DNA of 32,896 nucleotides from an uncultured Flavobacteriales bacterium (GCA_905480355.1 CAJQQA010000201.1:1-32896), one strand, 5' to 3'. Shown: positions 18,171 to 28,955, counted from the stretch's first letter. Notes: generated from the sequence alone by a model not told the origin. Numbers and translations are program-made.

Positions 18171-19238
18171 TTACTTTAAGCTTATCGTGGCACCTATTGT
18201 GTGAATGACACCAAAAACCCCTGCGAAACGTGCAGCATATTCAATACCTAATGCACTTTTGTTCTCGCCAACTAATGCATCAACTGAAAAACCTGCAGTA
18301 GGTCCAACAAGTGCATTAGATCTATTTTCTACATCTAATAAATTCTTTTCATACACATAACCTGCTCTAAGATTAAATGCAAAGTTCTCTTGCGTCATCA
18401 TGTAATTAAGTCCAAGTCTAAATTGATCACTTGAAAATGAATTTGCTGTAAATGCAAGTGCGACATTCAATTTGTTCTTTTCACCAAAGATGAAGTCATA
18501 AGAACCTCCAATTGCTAATAATGAAGGCAGCTCATAGGTAGCTGAACGCTGTTCCAATGATACAATCTCACCAGTTTCCACATATGTTGCTTGATTTGCT
18601 AAACCATCACCTTTATAACGCATTACTGGTCCTACATTTTTTAATGTTATACCGAACTTAATTTGGTCTTGCTCACCTGTAACGTATCTAATTCCTGCAT
18701 CAATACCTACTCCTGTAGCTTTTAAATCAGCAATTGACTCAGCGATAACTTTAAAACCAATTCCACCTGAAATAGAACTTGAAAATGCTCTTGCATAACC
18801 AATACTAAAAATATTAGCTCTTGGTGAAAACACACCAATCTGCCCTTCAGGATTTGCTACAGTTGTTACATCAATATCACCAAAATTCATGGATTGAATA
18901 CTGAAAGATAAAACACTAGATTCTGAAACTCTCTGTGCAATACCAAATGCGTTCAGTCCAATATCAGCTGAACCCATCCAATTTGTATGGTTGAATTTGA
19001 TCTGAGTTTTATCTGTATAAGCAAGTCCAGCAATATTTATAAATGAAGCTTCGAGCCCGTTAACACATGCAATACCAGCTCCACCAGAAGCAGCACTTCG
19101 TGCCCAAGGATTTACCAGCATATGTGATGCTCCAGCAGAGCCAACACGATCTTCATTACCTGCATTTACATAGAAGCTTGATATAATGGCTGCTCCAATT
19201 ATAAATCGGGTTTTAATTTTTAAAATAGAATTATTCAT
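18171..19238 (-). CDS. PorV/PorQ family outer-membrane protein
   Basis: MNNSILKIKTRFIIGAAIISSFYVNAGNEDRVGSAGASHMLVNPWARSAASGGAGIACVNGLEASFINIAGLAYTDKTQIKFNHTNWMGSADIGLNAFGIA; FadL/PorV-like beta-barrel pattern. Start trimmed to ATG 19238. Confidence 0.82.
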   Translation of the reverse strand: MNNSILKIKTRFIIGAAIISSFYVNAGNEDRVGSAGASHMLVNPWARSAASGGAGIACVNGLEASFINIAGLAYTDKTQIKFNHTNWMGSADIGLNAFGIAQRVSESSVLSFSIQSMNFGDIDVTTVANPEGQIGVFSPRANIFSIGYARAFSSSISGGIGFKVIAESIADLKATGVGIDAGIRYVTGEQDQIKFGITLKNVGPVMRYKGDGLANQATYVETGEIVSLEQRSATYELPSLLAIGGSYDFIFGEKNKLNVALAFTANSFSSDQFRLGLNYMMTQENFAFNLRAGYVYEKNLLDVENRSNALVGPTAGFSVDALVGENKSALGIEYAARFAGVFGVIHTIGATISLK

Positions 19239-19257
19239 TGTATCTGTTTTATTCTTA

Positions 19258-22200
19258 TTAAATACCTTGTAAATCAATTTGTCTCATTCCTCCGAAGAAT
19301 TTAATAATCACCTCTCCAATTTCAGGAACATCTACATGTATCAAATAGATACCACCTGCAACCGGAATTCCTTTAGAATTATTCAAATCCCAATCCAATG
19401 AAGTCCTTGGACTGTCTTTTTTAAACGTTCGGACCAATTTACCATTAGCACTGTAAATTTTTACAGTACACACTTCAGGAAGATTAGTAATCTTCACACG
19501 CGTGTCTAGACGATTATCCTCATATTGCGAGTAAGCATAATAAGGATTCGGGACAATGTTAATCATATCTAACACCTCTGATAATCTCTCTTGACTACCA
19601 ATTTCTGTTGCCAAATCATCCATACTCCATGAGTACATTGGACGACCATTATTAGGGCCTCCATTTATATCTCCAGCAGTATAAAAATCTTTGTACTCCT
19701 TGTTTACTCGAAGACTTATGGTCGCTTCTGTACTTAAGAGTTCAGCTCCAAAGCCTGAAAATGTTCCTGTAGCTAGAGGATAAACTATCCATGAAAGATT
19801 TCCGTAAGTCTTCGTTTTCTGTGAATTATTATTTGCTTCAATTAGCAACATATCGTTATACAGCTGATTTGTTGCCAAGTTTTCCGCATCGGAAGGCACA
19901 TACGCAGGATAATCATTTCCTTGAAAGTGATTGTTAATGGACTTCTTTTGGTAATTATAGATATACACTGGATGCATACCTCCCAATATTGGATTACCGT
20001 TTGCATCTGAAACTCTTTCTGTTGGATTCCATTTCATATCTGCCCCATTATCAATCGCTAAAAATGAGTTTTCTCCAAACGACATGTAAAGTCTAGCACC
20101 TGATTCTACGTCAATAGCGTAACCAGGGAACCAACCCATTCCAGTATTTCCAGTACCATCATTATTTCCATTCTTATCAACACTTGGACTTTTTCTCATT
20201 TCTCCTGGCTCAGCATTTCCTACATTGAAAGCAGAAACTCTACCTAACTCAATAATTGGACAATAAGTCCACTTAGATTTATCACTCGTCATCACAATGT
20301 CTACACTTGGTAAATATTTTATTGACGCATGCTGTCTCGCTTGAGTTGGAGAAGATAAGTTGTAATAAGCAAGAGGCATATATTCATCTTGGTAACCAAC
20401 TATTTTGTGGGGTGCAACAGACCCTCCAAGTATTTTAGCCCATTTCTTATCATCATCATAACCTATTTCGTCAGGATATGCACAAGTTTCTAAGAAATTT
20501 GCAACATCTGGATCATCATTACACTGAAGTCCACTAATTCCTGCGTCAGTATCAGGCGAAAAAGTTCCTGAACGAATCCAATTTGTTGGATACATAACAT
20601 CATTATCCGTAACACCTCTTAACCATCTTTTCGAACTATCTGCGAATGATAAAGTAGCTTCTAATAAATCTGTAACTTCAGCTTGACTTGCAGCTACACC
20701 ATTCTCAGAACTAATGTGGTATTCTATTTGATTAATTTGAACAGAAACTCCCCAATCAGGAATTATTTGTTCATTTGCTCTTCCAATTGCTAAATCAGAA
20801 GTAATCGAGTCAATAAGTGCTCCTCCTTGAGATTCATATCTGTAAATTACCCAGCTAGCAGTATCTGCAACCGCATTAGAGGCTGTTGTTGAATAGTCTT
20901 TAAACTTACAAACAAAGTATCCATCAGCAACATTCAAAGGATCTACAACTTTCACGTTGATTGGACCTCTACCTGCTTGGTAAGAAGGATTGATTTCGTA
21001 ACCTGTACTAACAATCGAATTAATTGAGGTCTGAGTTAAATCAATTGCATTACCACCATTTCCATGACCATCTAGTCGTGTAATAATTGGACCATCGCCA
21101 TAAGAACTATTTTGAGTTAATCCATTAGACTCAGCAATTGGAGCATGAGGAATAGCCTCAACTGAAGCAATTGCAGCCCCATCATATGCAATTCTTGAAG
21201 AAATATAAGGCTTCTTTTGACCATCTAAAAGTAAAGGGTCGTTAGGATCATAAGGTGAATACTCATTATGTGCATAAGCGATAGCAATAAAGTGGTATCT
21301 CTTATGATTTATCAAATTCTTATTCCCTTGAGCAAACGCATCTTCTTTAACTAAGAAAGAATGCTGTATTCCTTGATTATTTGCATCAACCATTTGAGAA
21401 CCAATGGCAAAACCAAGCGCTTCATCGAAAATAAAATTATCCAAATCAATAATATCATTTTCAATATCACATTGAAAAACCAATCTTGACTTATTCTGAT
21501 CTAAAACATCAGATATAGAAGCATCTTCATCAATTAACTGATAAATTTGATATCCTTCAAATGTGTAAAAACGATCAAGATTAGGATCTACAATATTGAT
21601 TTTATCTTCTTTTTTATAAGCTTCCTGAAAGTTATTAGATGTTCCAGGGTTAGAAAGTGTCAATACCAATTCATTTTCTAGCTCTTGAACTATTAATTTA
21701 GGAGCATAAGGTGGCTCTAATATTTCAAAACAAGAATCAAACAACGCTTGTGCTTTTGTATCCGCCCTTCTCATTGTTTCAACCGAAGCAAAAGCATCAC
21801 CGTCTGAAGCCCTTCCGTATACAATACCTATTGTAATATTATTTACAGCACCTGGCTTCAATGTAAATGGTCCTGCAGATTGAACAAACCGTCTATCTCC
21901 AGCTACATTTGAGTTTCCTGCACCATCAGTATCAACTTCACTCCAATCAAATCCAAGGTCAGTTCCTTGTGTCCCCCAATTTAATGGGTCAGAATCACCA
22001 GGAAATAAGTAATCAGATGGAGTTATAGTAATACCAGGTGTACCAACGGCTCCTGTACCACCATAAAACATTTCTGAACCATCTGCCCAAACACCTTGCA
22101 TGAAATTATAAAACTCATTTGCATTGTTAGGGTCAGAATAAGGATATTGAGCTCCGTTAGTATAGTATGTAAATCTTCGCATTCCGAAACGTTCATTATC

Positions 22201-23553
22201 AATTAAACCATCAGAATATCCAATACCAATACCATTATAAACAATACCAGTATCACTTATTGCTTCATTAACTGTTGGAATGACATCCACACCTAATACA
22301 TCATCAAAATAAGGCCCTACGTTATCTCTACCATCAGCATCTTGGTATGGACCTTCGAAGAAATCACATCCAACAGATGGAGGATTTTCACCGTAACCTA
22401 AATTACCACCATTGTCCTCATCAAAATTATCACCATTATACATGTATCCTAATCCACGTGAAACATCACATCCAGCAAAATCATCACTAAAGTATCCAAC
22501 ATCTGCATCGATATACTGTGAGAAATATGTATCGAACAATGTTTGAGTACCTCTATTAATTAATTCGTAATTGTAAAAAGTCATTCTATTTACTTCATCG
22601 TTTGTAGCAAAAGAAAAAGCTTGTGCACGAATTTCCATACCAATTGGTTCTCCGTTTGTTTCACCGTGAATGTTTCCAACATCATTAAATACCCACCAAT
22701 GCGTTTCATCACCGAACAAAGTGATTCTTCTATCAAAACCACACTCTACATCATCTTTGCCCAAAATATCATCGTACCAAGGGTAATCTCCATCTTCAAC
22801 ATTGTAAAATAAATCTGCACCAGCAGGTCCATTTGGATTATCATAAAAAGGTGCTAAGAAAAAATCTTGATATCTAGAAGCATCCCCATGAGCTGGCCAA
22901 GAGTACAATCTATTCATAACTTCACTACTTGGAGCACTAACATCCGTACAACTTTCTGGAGGTAATACGCCAGCACCACAATCCCACCATGTACTGAATT
23001 GAATAATTTCAGATTTACGAACAGTATAGAATTTATCATATGCTTCACACTGATCTTGATCAATTGTAGCAGATCCAAAATCACGTATTGCATCATCTCC
23101 TACAGGATCAGCGGGATTGTAGGTTCCTATTCCTAATCCAGTAGAACCATTGTTTGATCCTACAGAAAGTGGACCAGCCCAAAAATCTTCATCTGATCTG
23201 AATGTTAATGCAGCAATTTTCAATTGCCCATTCACATCTGTACCACCCATCCAAAGAGCTCCAGCATAAATAACTTTCAAGCCGCTTCCTTTAGGAATCT
23301 CATAAGCAGCGACCCCATTACCACGATCTTGCCACATACTACCACCAGTCTCAAGGAAAGCACTAACATCATTGAATGACATTGTGATTTTACCTGTTGC
23401 AGGAGAACAGTTAGCGCTTTTAACTTGTGAAGCGTCTTTCTGCTTTGTTGGTTTCTGATTCTCTTTTACATTTGTCTTCAAATACGAGAATGCATTGTTA
23501 GAACTCAGTATGAATACTGAACCTAATACTATTGCTATTAATTGCTTTTTCAT
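19258..23553 (-). CDS. Large exported protein with C-terminal T9SS type A / FlgD-Ig-like sorting domain
   Basis: 1431 aa; signal peptide MKKQLIAIVLGSVFILSSNNAFS; C-terminal VKIYSANGKLVRTFKKDSPRTSLDWDLNNSKGIPVAGGIYLIHVDVPEIGEVIIKFFGGMRQIDLQGI. Confidence 0.88.
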   Translation of the reverse strand: MKKQLIAIVLGSVFILSSNNAFSYLKTNVKENQKPTKQKDASQVKSANCSPATGKITMSFNDVSAFLETGGSMWQDRGNGVAAYEIPKGSGLKVIYAGALWMGGTDVNGQLKIAALTFRSDEDFWAGPLSVGSNNGSTGLGIGTYNPADPVGDDAIRDFGSATIDQDQCEAYDKFYTVRKSEIIQFSTWWDCGAGVLPPESCTDVSAPSSEVMNRLYSWPAHGDASRYQDFFLAPFYDNPNGPAGADLFYNVEDGDYPWYDDILGKDDVECGFDRRITLFGDETHWWVFNDVGNIHGETNGEPIGMEIRAQAFSFATNDEVNRMTFYNYELINRGTQTLFDTYFSQYIDADVGYFSDDFAGCDVSRGLGYMYNGDNFDEDNGGNLGYGENPPSVGCDFFEGPYQDADGRDNVGPYFDDVLGVDVIPTVNEAISDTGIVYNGIGIGYSDGLIDNERFGMRRFTYYTNGAQYPYSDPNNANEFYNFMQGVWADGSEMFYGGTGAVGTPGITITPSDYLFPGDSDPLNWGTQGTDLGFDWSEVDTDGAGNSNVAGDRRFVQSAGPFTLKPGAVNNITIGIVYGRASDGDAFASVETMRRADTKAQALFDSCFEILEPPYAPKLIVQELENELVLTLSNPGTSNNFQEAYKKEDKINIVDPNLDRFYTFEGYQIYQLIDEDASISDVLDQNKSRLVFQCDIENDIIDLDNFIFDEALGFAIGSQMVDANNQGIQHSFLVKEDAFAQGNKNLINHKRYHFIAIAYAHNEYSPYDPNDPLLLDGQKKPYISSRIAYDGAAIASVEAIPHAPIAESNGLTQNSSYGDGPIITRLDGHGNGGNAIDLTQTSINSIVSTGYEINPSYQAGRGPINVKVVDPLNVADGYFVCKFKDYSTTASNAVADTASWVIYRYESQGGALIDSITSDLAIGRANEQIIPDWGVSVQINQIEYHISSENGVAASQAEVTDLLEATLSFADSSKRWLRGVTDNDVMYPTNWIRSGTFSPDTDAGISGLQCNDDPDVANFLETCAYPDEIGYDDDKKWAKILGGSVAPHKIVGYQDEYMPLAYYNLSSPTQARQHASIKYLPSVDIVMTSDKSKWTYCPIIELGRVSAFNVGNAEPGEMRKSPSVDKNGNNDGTGNTGMGWFPGYAIDVESGARLYMSFGENSFLAIDNGADMKWNPTERVSDANGNPILGGMHPVYIYNYQKKSINNHFQGNDYPAYVPSDAENLATNQLYNDMLLIEANNNSQKTKTYGNLSWIVYPLATGTFSGFGAELLSTEATISLRVNKEYKDFYTAGDINGGPNNGRPMYSWSMDDLATEIGSQERLSEVLDMINIVPNPYYAYSQYEDNRLDTRVKITNLPEVCTVKIYSANGKLVRTFKKDSPRTSLDWDLNNSKGIPVAGGIYLIHVDVPEIGEVIIKFFGGMRQIDLQGI

Positions 23554-23574
23554 AATGTCTTTCTTAATTATGAT

Positions 23575-26500
23575 TTAAAAATCAAATTTAACACCTAATC
23601 TAATCGTTCTTGGTGCACTAATATTAAAAGGATTTTGCACCTTCAAGGTGTAATAATCTCTAAACGACTGTTCATCTACTTGATTTTGAATCGAAGTCTG
23701 ACTAGCTGCAGCTGCCAAATAACCGTCATCATCAGAATTACCAGTAGCTCTATAAACACCAAGAACATTTTCTTGATTCAAGATATTAGTAACTCTAACA
23801 TAAACGTTTAAACTAGTTGCTTTTTTCTTATCTCCCTTTCCAATTTCCAAATCGAAATTTCTATCCACTTGAAGATCTAATCTATATGTCCAAGGTAAAC
23901 GAGAACCATTTGTTGTTCCTGTTAAACCTGAAGTTTGAGGAGTAAATGACCCCTGATCTGTAATATTAATTTGTTGAGAATAAGGTGACCCTGAACCGAT
24001 ATTCGAAACAACATTCAATCCCGTATTTTGTAGTACTTTGAAATCTCCAATTAAAGGACCATTATAATCCTTCCCGTTTCCATATCTATAATCCATCGTT
24101 ATGTTAATTGCATGACGCTGATCAAAGCTATATGGAAAAATAGCTCTTAAGTTTGGCAGGCCAGCATTGATAATTCCGGCTGCAGAAGTTGCACTTGAAC
24201 CAGTACCATCAGCAAACTGCAATGTATAATTGGCAGTCATTCTAAGATTCCCTGTTCTTCTTAAATCATAAGCAATAGTTAAACCTTTAACGGTTCCAAA
24301 ATCTCTATTCCCAAAAGTACTGTAAGTACGAGGAAAAGCTTCAGTAACATTCATCAGTTGTACATTATCTCTTTGTTCTCTGTAGAATGCTGAAATTTTA
24401 AGTGATGAAGTTTTGGTAAGTACTTGTTGAAATCCTAATTCATAATCAATTGTCTTCTCTGGCTTCAAATTAGAGTTATTAATTGTCGAACTTGTTGAAG
24501 AAATAAATTGATACTGAGCTGGATCAAAACGAACACCAGAAGTTGGACGCTTTGTTAACACATCATAATGAGCAAAGAAAGAAGCTTCATCAGATACAGG
24601 GAATGAAAAAGAAACACGTGGCATAATACTCACTTGCGCTTCATAATCTTCAAAGATATCAGCTTTTATATCATTCTTATTATCAGGATCAGTCAAGTAA
24701 GGTGCAATTCCTTCAGGACCTCTTAATAATCTTGGATCAGTAACTTCAATTCCATTTGCATCAAACCAAACATCTCCATTTCTATAACCGTTAATGGCAT
24801 TTGGACTGTCAACATTATCTACATATACGATATAGTCAGATCCCATAGAAGTAGGGATGTTAATCCAATTTAACGATGGGTTATCAGCAAGTACAGCTTT
24901 GGTTTCGTCTACAGTTCTTGCAGTACTGAGAAGAAACTTATCCTTAAGTACTGGCTGATTAGCATCAAATACATCAACACGAACACCAACATTAAATACT
25001 ATATCACGGAAAGAAAACTTATCCATTATATATCCTGCAATATAAGTTGGTTGGTATGCTCCTACAAATCTTTTATAGTTTCCATTTTCATCAAACTCCT
25101 CAAAATAATTATTGATATCTGTTTGACCTTTTACTTTCTCTCCAGTATGATCGTAACCCCAATATGAAACATAAGAGCTACCACTATTTAATAACTCATC
25201 TGGAGAAAACATATCTAATGTAAAGATGTTAGGATCGTATTGATCAATATTCAGATATTCCTCATCTGCCACACCTGTTGAAATCAATCCATTCTCGTTA
25301 AGGTATTGTCTTAAATTATAATCAAAAAATGATTGTTGATCATTGTTTTCAGCACCACCATATATTCCAGTACCACTTTCACTAGCATATCCCAAATTCA
25401 AAGGCTCATAACTTGTGAAAATAACACCTTGTTCAGCATTGAAAGTTAAAGTTGGTGTGCTTAAATCAATTTGCTGTAAATGTGAATTTGTCAACTGACG
25501 TGCCAATGTCCACAATGAAATTGGCCCATTCGCGCCAGCAGTCCATCCTCTATCATAACGCTGCTCATATTCAAAACCTAATGATATCGAATGATCACCG
25601 ATATTTACAGACCCCGCACCAGAAACTCTAATCTGATCAGTTTGTGCTTTTTGGAAATAATTATATGGTGAACCAATATTGCTCCAAATACTATAAATTG
25701 ATTGAGGACCATCGCCATTTCTCAATCCGTTACCTTGAATTATTTGGTCAAAATTTCTGTAGTGAATTTCGTTTTGCCATGCAGCTTCTGGAGAATATAA
25801 ATTGAAATATTGTTCAGTTTGAGCTGCAAGTTGTGGATTTGCATCTGATGGTGTAAACGTCACACCAACAACTGGAGGAATTACATCTTGCACTGGGCCA
25901 TCATTTGAAATGCCCGCGTATGTTCTCTCTCTTTCTAATTCAAATGAACCTACGTGCCCATAATTAAACAAGTTGTATTCATGCTTAGGGTCAAATTGAT
26001 TTCTAATTGTCTTAGAGTAATCAACCATCAAAGAGTAAAAAGCACTTTTAATTTTAGAGCTACTTCCTTCTGTAGAGTTTGAAAAACGTTGTGTTACTCT
26101 TCCGTAGACTCTGTAATCTGTACTTTTATAAGATCCGAAATTTGAGAAATTAAATAAAGAACCTGTTCTGTTATAAATGTTACCCCAGGAATAATTGTAT
26201 GAACCACCAAACGTAACATTTACAGATGGGCCTGTATTAACATCAATTTTACCTTGAGCTGAAATAGAAGATGCAGCAGCATTCATTCTCCAATCGACAT
26301 TTTCGAAATCATCTTCTTTTAAATATAATGCACTGTAAGTAGACCCAAAACCACTTGCATTTGGTCTTAATGGATTTTCTAGTATCTCATCTCTAACATC
26401 TTTCTTAATTCGAGATGAACCGCCAGCTAATGGTCTACTATCTAATTGTGATGTATAGTTAGCCGAAAGTAAAAAGCCTAATCTTGGCTTCGTCTTTTTA

Positions 26501-27369
26501 CCTGTTGAATCTTTTTGCATCCATAATGGACCTGAAAACAAACCTTCCACTAGATTGTAAGAATATTTATCTAATCCTATTACTTTACCATCATAACCAT
26601 CAGGATCACTTCCTTTGAAGTAGAATCCGGAAGAAACTGCTTCAATAGAACCAAAATACTTTGATGATGGACCTCTTGTGGTAATAGATATAATACCACC
26701 AGTTGCATCTCCGTAATTTGCAGGAAGACCACCAGTAATAACTGACACTTCTTCAATTGCTGATTTCGGAAGACTTGATGACCCTCTGACCTTAATACCA
26801 TCAATGTAAAAGTATGTTGCATCTGAACGAGAACCTCTAATACTAATTGCACCTGACCCTTCTGACTTATTTACCCCACCAACTGTACCAGCAACATCAG
26901 CAGCTGAACGAACTGGAAGACGCGCAATATCTTCTCTACCAATTGTAGCTCCAGAAGCTCCACCATCACGATCAATCAATGGAATCTTGTAAGCGATAAC
27001 AGTTACCTCTTCAACATCTTGAACATCTTTTGCTTTGCCAATTGCTAAATCATATAAGAATGTAATCTTGTCTGAGCTCACTTTAACTCCTGTTAATGAG
27101 AGTGGCTTATAACCTTCCGTTTCATTTCTCACTTCAACGTCATAAGTCCCAGCAGGAATAGAATTGATTTGGAAGTTTCCATCAAAATCTGTATTCGCTC
27201 CACCTTTAACTTGACCCTCTGTCTTAAGAATTACTTTTGTAAAAGGAATTGGTTGCTTCGTGTCGGAGTCAGATACAGTACCTTTTATAGTACCAAGACC
27301 TGACTGAGAAAAACCATAAGAAAGTGTGAGTAAGATACTTACAAGTAATAAATTTAGTTTCAATAACAT
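23575..27369 (-). CDS. TonB-dependent receptor with N-terminal carboxypeptidase-regulatory-like domain
   Basis: GTIKGTVSDSDTKQPIPFTKVILKTEGQVKGGANTDFDGNFQINSIPAGTYDVEV; plug SGAISIRGSRSDATYFYIDGIKVRGSSSLPKSAIEEVSVITGGLPANYGDATGGIISI; barrel ending TIRLGVKFDF. Confidence 0.93.
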   Translation of the reverse strand: MLLKLNLLLVSILLTLSYGFSQSGLGTIKGTVSDSDTKQPIPFTKVILKTEGQVKGGANTDFDGNFQINSIPAGTYDVEVRNETEGYKPLSLTGVKVSSDKITFLYDLAIGKAKDVQDVEEVTVIAYKIPLIDRDGGASGATIGREDIARLPVRSAADVAGTVGGVNKSEGSGAISIRGSRSDATYFYIDGIKVRGSSSLPKSAIEEVSVITGGLPANYGDATGGIISITTRGPSSKYFGSIEAVSSGFYFKGSDPDGYDGKVIGLDKYSYNLVEGLFSGPLWMQKDSTGKKTKPRLGFLLSANYTSQLDSRPLAGGSSRIKKDVRDEILENPLRPNASGFGSTYSALYLKEDDFENVDWRMNAAASSISAQGKIDVNTGPSVNVTFGGSYNYSWGNIYNRTGSLFNFSNFGSYKSTDYRVYGRVTQRFSNSTEGSSSKIKSAFYSLMVDYSKTIRNQFDPKHEYNLFNYGHVGSFELERERTYAGISNDGPVQDVIPPVVGVTFTPSDANPQLAAQTEQYFNLYSPEAAWQNEIHYRNFDQIIQGNGLRNGDGPQSIYSIWSNIGSPYNYFQKAQTDQIRVSGAGSVNIGDHSISLGFEYEQRYDRGWTAGANGPISLWTLARQLTNSHLQQIDLSTPTLTFNAEQGVIFTSYEPLNLGYASESGTGIYGGAENNDQQSFFDYNLRQYLNENGLISTGVADEEYLNIDQYDPNIFTLDMFSPDELLNSGSSYVSYWGYDHTGEKVKGQTDINNYFEEFDENGNYKRFVGAYQPTYIAGYIMDKFSFRDIVFNVGVRVDVFDANQPVLKDKFLLSTARTVDETKAVLADNPSLNWINIPTSMGSDYIVYVDNVDSPNAINGYRNGDVWFDANGIEVTDPRLLRGPEGIAPYLTDPDNKNDIKADIFEDYEAQVSIMPRVSFSFPVSDEASFFAHYDVLTKRPTSGVRFDPAQYQFISSTSSTINNSNLKPEKTIDYELGFQQVLTKTSSLKISAFYREQRDNVQLMNVTEAFPRTYSTFGNRDFGTVKGLTIAYDLRRTGNLRMTANYTLQFADGTGSSATSAAGIINAGLPNLRAIFPYSFDQRHAINITMDYRYGNGKDYNGPLIGDFKVLQNTGLNVVSNIGSGSPYSQQINITDQGSFTPQTSGLTGTTNGSRLPWTYRLDLQVDRNFDLEIGKGDKKKATSLNVYVRVTNILNQENVLGVYRATGNSDDDGYLAAAASQTSIQNQVDEQSFRDYYTLKVQNPFNISAPRTIRLGVKFDF

Positions 27370-27489
27370 AAGTGCAGTTTATTTAAATTACTTAAATGCT
27401 AACATTAAGCGCGTAAATATAAAAAAAAATCAAATTCAAGATACAAATTGTTAATTTTATTTAATTCTTTGTTCATTAACTTTACTTAA

Positions 27490-27551
27490 CAAAACTAGGC
27501 ATTAGTTTTTGATGAAAGTTGCGAATGTTTTTAATTTTCAAGACAAATATA
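27490..27551 (-). promoter_or_regulatory. Candidate Bacteroidota -7 elements upstream of the TonB-receptor triad
   Basis: Minus-strand TAGTTTTG (27497-27490) and TATATTTG (27551-27544) fit TAnnTTTG; no convincing -33 TTG seen. Confidence 0.3.
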
Positions 27552-27599
27552 CAGGTCTAAACTATTTTATTCTAAAAGGTTGGTAACTTTACAGTTCAG

Positions 27600-28241
27600 A
27601 TGACACCTTTTAAATTCGAAAAAATACAGATTAATCATTCGACTATACACATTTGTAGTTTTAATTATTTCTTACCTAAACGCTATTTAAAGTACCTTTC
27701 AAAAGAAGAAACCATTCGATTTAATCAATTTAAAAGCGAAAACAGACAAAGAGAATTTGTTGCTTCTCGCATATTAAAACACCGTATATTCGGTTTCCAA
27801 TACATTGAATACGCAGAAAATGGGGCACCTTATATAGAAAGCCATGGCTTTATTTCTATCAGTCATTGTAAAGGTGCTGTTGGTTTAGCTTGCAACAAAA
27901 AGCATCAAGTAGGCTTAGATCTGGAGATTGAACGTCCAAATATTCAAAAACTTGGAGCCAAGTTCTTATCTGAAAAAGAGCGTGTTAAATTCGATATTAA
28001 AAATGATAAAGTCTTGACTAAAATTTGGTCAGCCAAAGAATGCCTCTATAAGCTTGCTGGGCGAAAAAAAATTATCTTTAAAACGGAGCTACTTATTGAC
28101 ATGAATCAGGATTCGGAATGGATTGGCACAATTATTAATCAAGACCATGTGCTTTCGGTTAAAATCGATACATTTGAACTTAACGAAGTAATCATAACCC
28201 TCAATAAAGAAGACGTTGAAAAGAACAGTAGATATATATAA
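27600..28241 (+). CDS. 4'-phosphopantetheinyl transferase superfamily protein
   Basis: ISISHCKGAVGLACNKKHQVGLDLEIERPNIQKLGAKFLSEKER...LTKIWSAKECLYKLAGRK (GxDxE and WxxKE-like motifs). Confidence 0.9.
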   Translation: MTPFKFEKIQINHSTIHICSFNYFLPKRYLKYLSKEETIRFNQFKSENRQREFVASRILKHRIFGFQYIEYAENGAPYIESHGFISISHCKGAVGLACNKKHQVGLDLEIERPNIQKLGAKFLSEKERVKFDIKNDKVLTKIWSAKECLYKLAGRKKIIFKTELLIDMNQDSEWIGTIINQDHVLSVKIDTFELNEVIITLNKEDVEKNSRYI

Positions 28242-28953
28242 ACAATTCGCTTCAAAAAAAGGTCAAATTGCAATATTAATTGACCCTGACAAATGTTCAG
28301 ACCTAACTCAATTAAACGAATTACTAAAAAAGTGTCAATTCGCATCAGTCGATTATATTTTTATTGGCGGAAGTACGGTGAGTAGAGAAGCTTTTCAAGA
28401 GGTCATACAGTTTATCAAATTGAATAGTACTATTCCAGTTGTAATATTTCCTGGAGATGCACACCAAGTTTCTGAAAAAGGCGATGCATTGTTGTATCTT
28501 AGCCTTATCTCGGGTAGAAATCCAGAATACCTCATCGGACAGCATGTCAACTCAGCAAATGAAATCTTTAATATGGATATTGAGATTATTCCAACTGCAT
28601 ACATTCTTATTGATGGGGGAACGAAATCGTCTGTTGCTTATGTAAGCCAAACTACTCCTATACCAATCAATAATCAAAATATTATCCTGAATACAGCCAA
28701 AGCTGGAATTCTACAAGGCAAAAAGTTAATTTACATAGATGCCGGAAGTGGAGCGAATGAACACCTGCCAGCAACTATTGCGACTGAATTATCAAAGTTA
28801 GAAGTCCCACTAATAATTGGCGGTGGAATAAAATCGGTTGATTCGATAAAAAAATTGATGAACGCTAACGTCCTCGTTATAGGGAATAAGATTGAAGAAA
28901 ATATTGACTTCCTTTTAGATATTAAACACTATATTGACGTAAAGAATAACTAA
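28216..28953 (+). CDS. Geranylgeranylglyceryl/heptaprenylglyceryl phosphate synthase family protein (GGGPS/PcrB; TTG start)
   Basis: GQIAILIDPDKCSDL, YIFIGGSTVSREAF, PVVIFPGDAHQVS, ALLYLSLISGRNPEYLIGQHV, YIDAGSGA, LIIGGGIKS, VLVIGNKIEE. Overlaps the PPTase gene by 26 nt. Confidence 0.93.
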   Translation: MKRTVDIYKQFASKKGQIAILIDPDKCSDLTQLNELLKKCQFASVDYIFIGGSTVSREAFQEVIQFIKLNSTIPVVIFPGDAHQVSEKGDALLYLSLISGRNPEYLIGQHVNSANEIFNMDIEIIPTAYILIDGGTKSSVAYVSQTTPIPINNQNIILNTAKAGILQGKKLIYIDAGSGANEHLPATIATELSKLEVPLIIGGGIKSVDSIKKLMNANVLVIGNKIEENIDFLLDIKHYIDVKNN

Positions 28954-28955
28954 GC

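Noticed and set aside
26580-26852. 90-aa minus-strand ORF (also 22914-23096)
   Set aside because: Alternate frame within the TonB receptor / 1431-aa genes; no recognisable domain.
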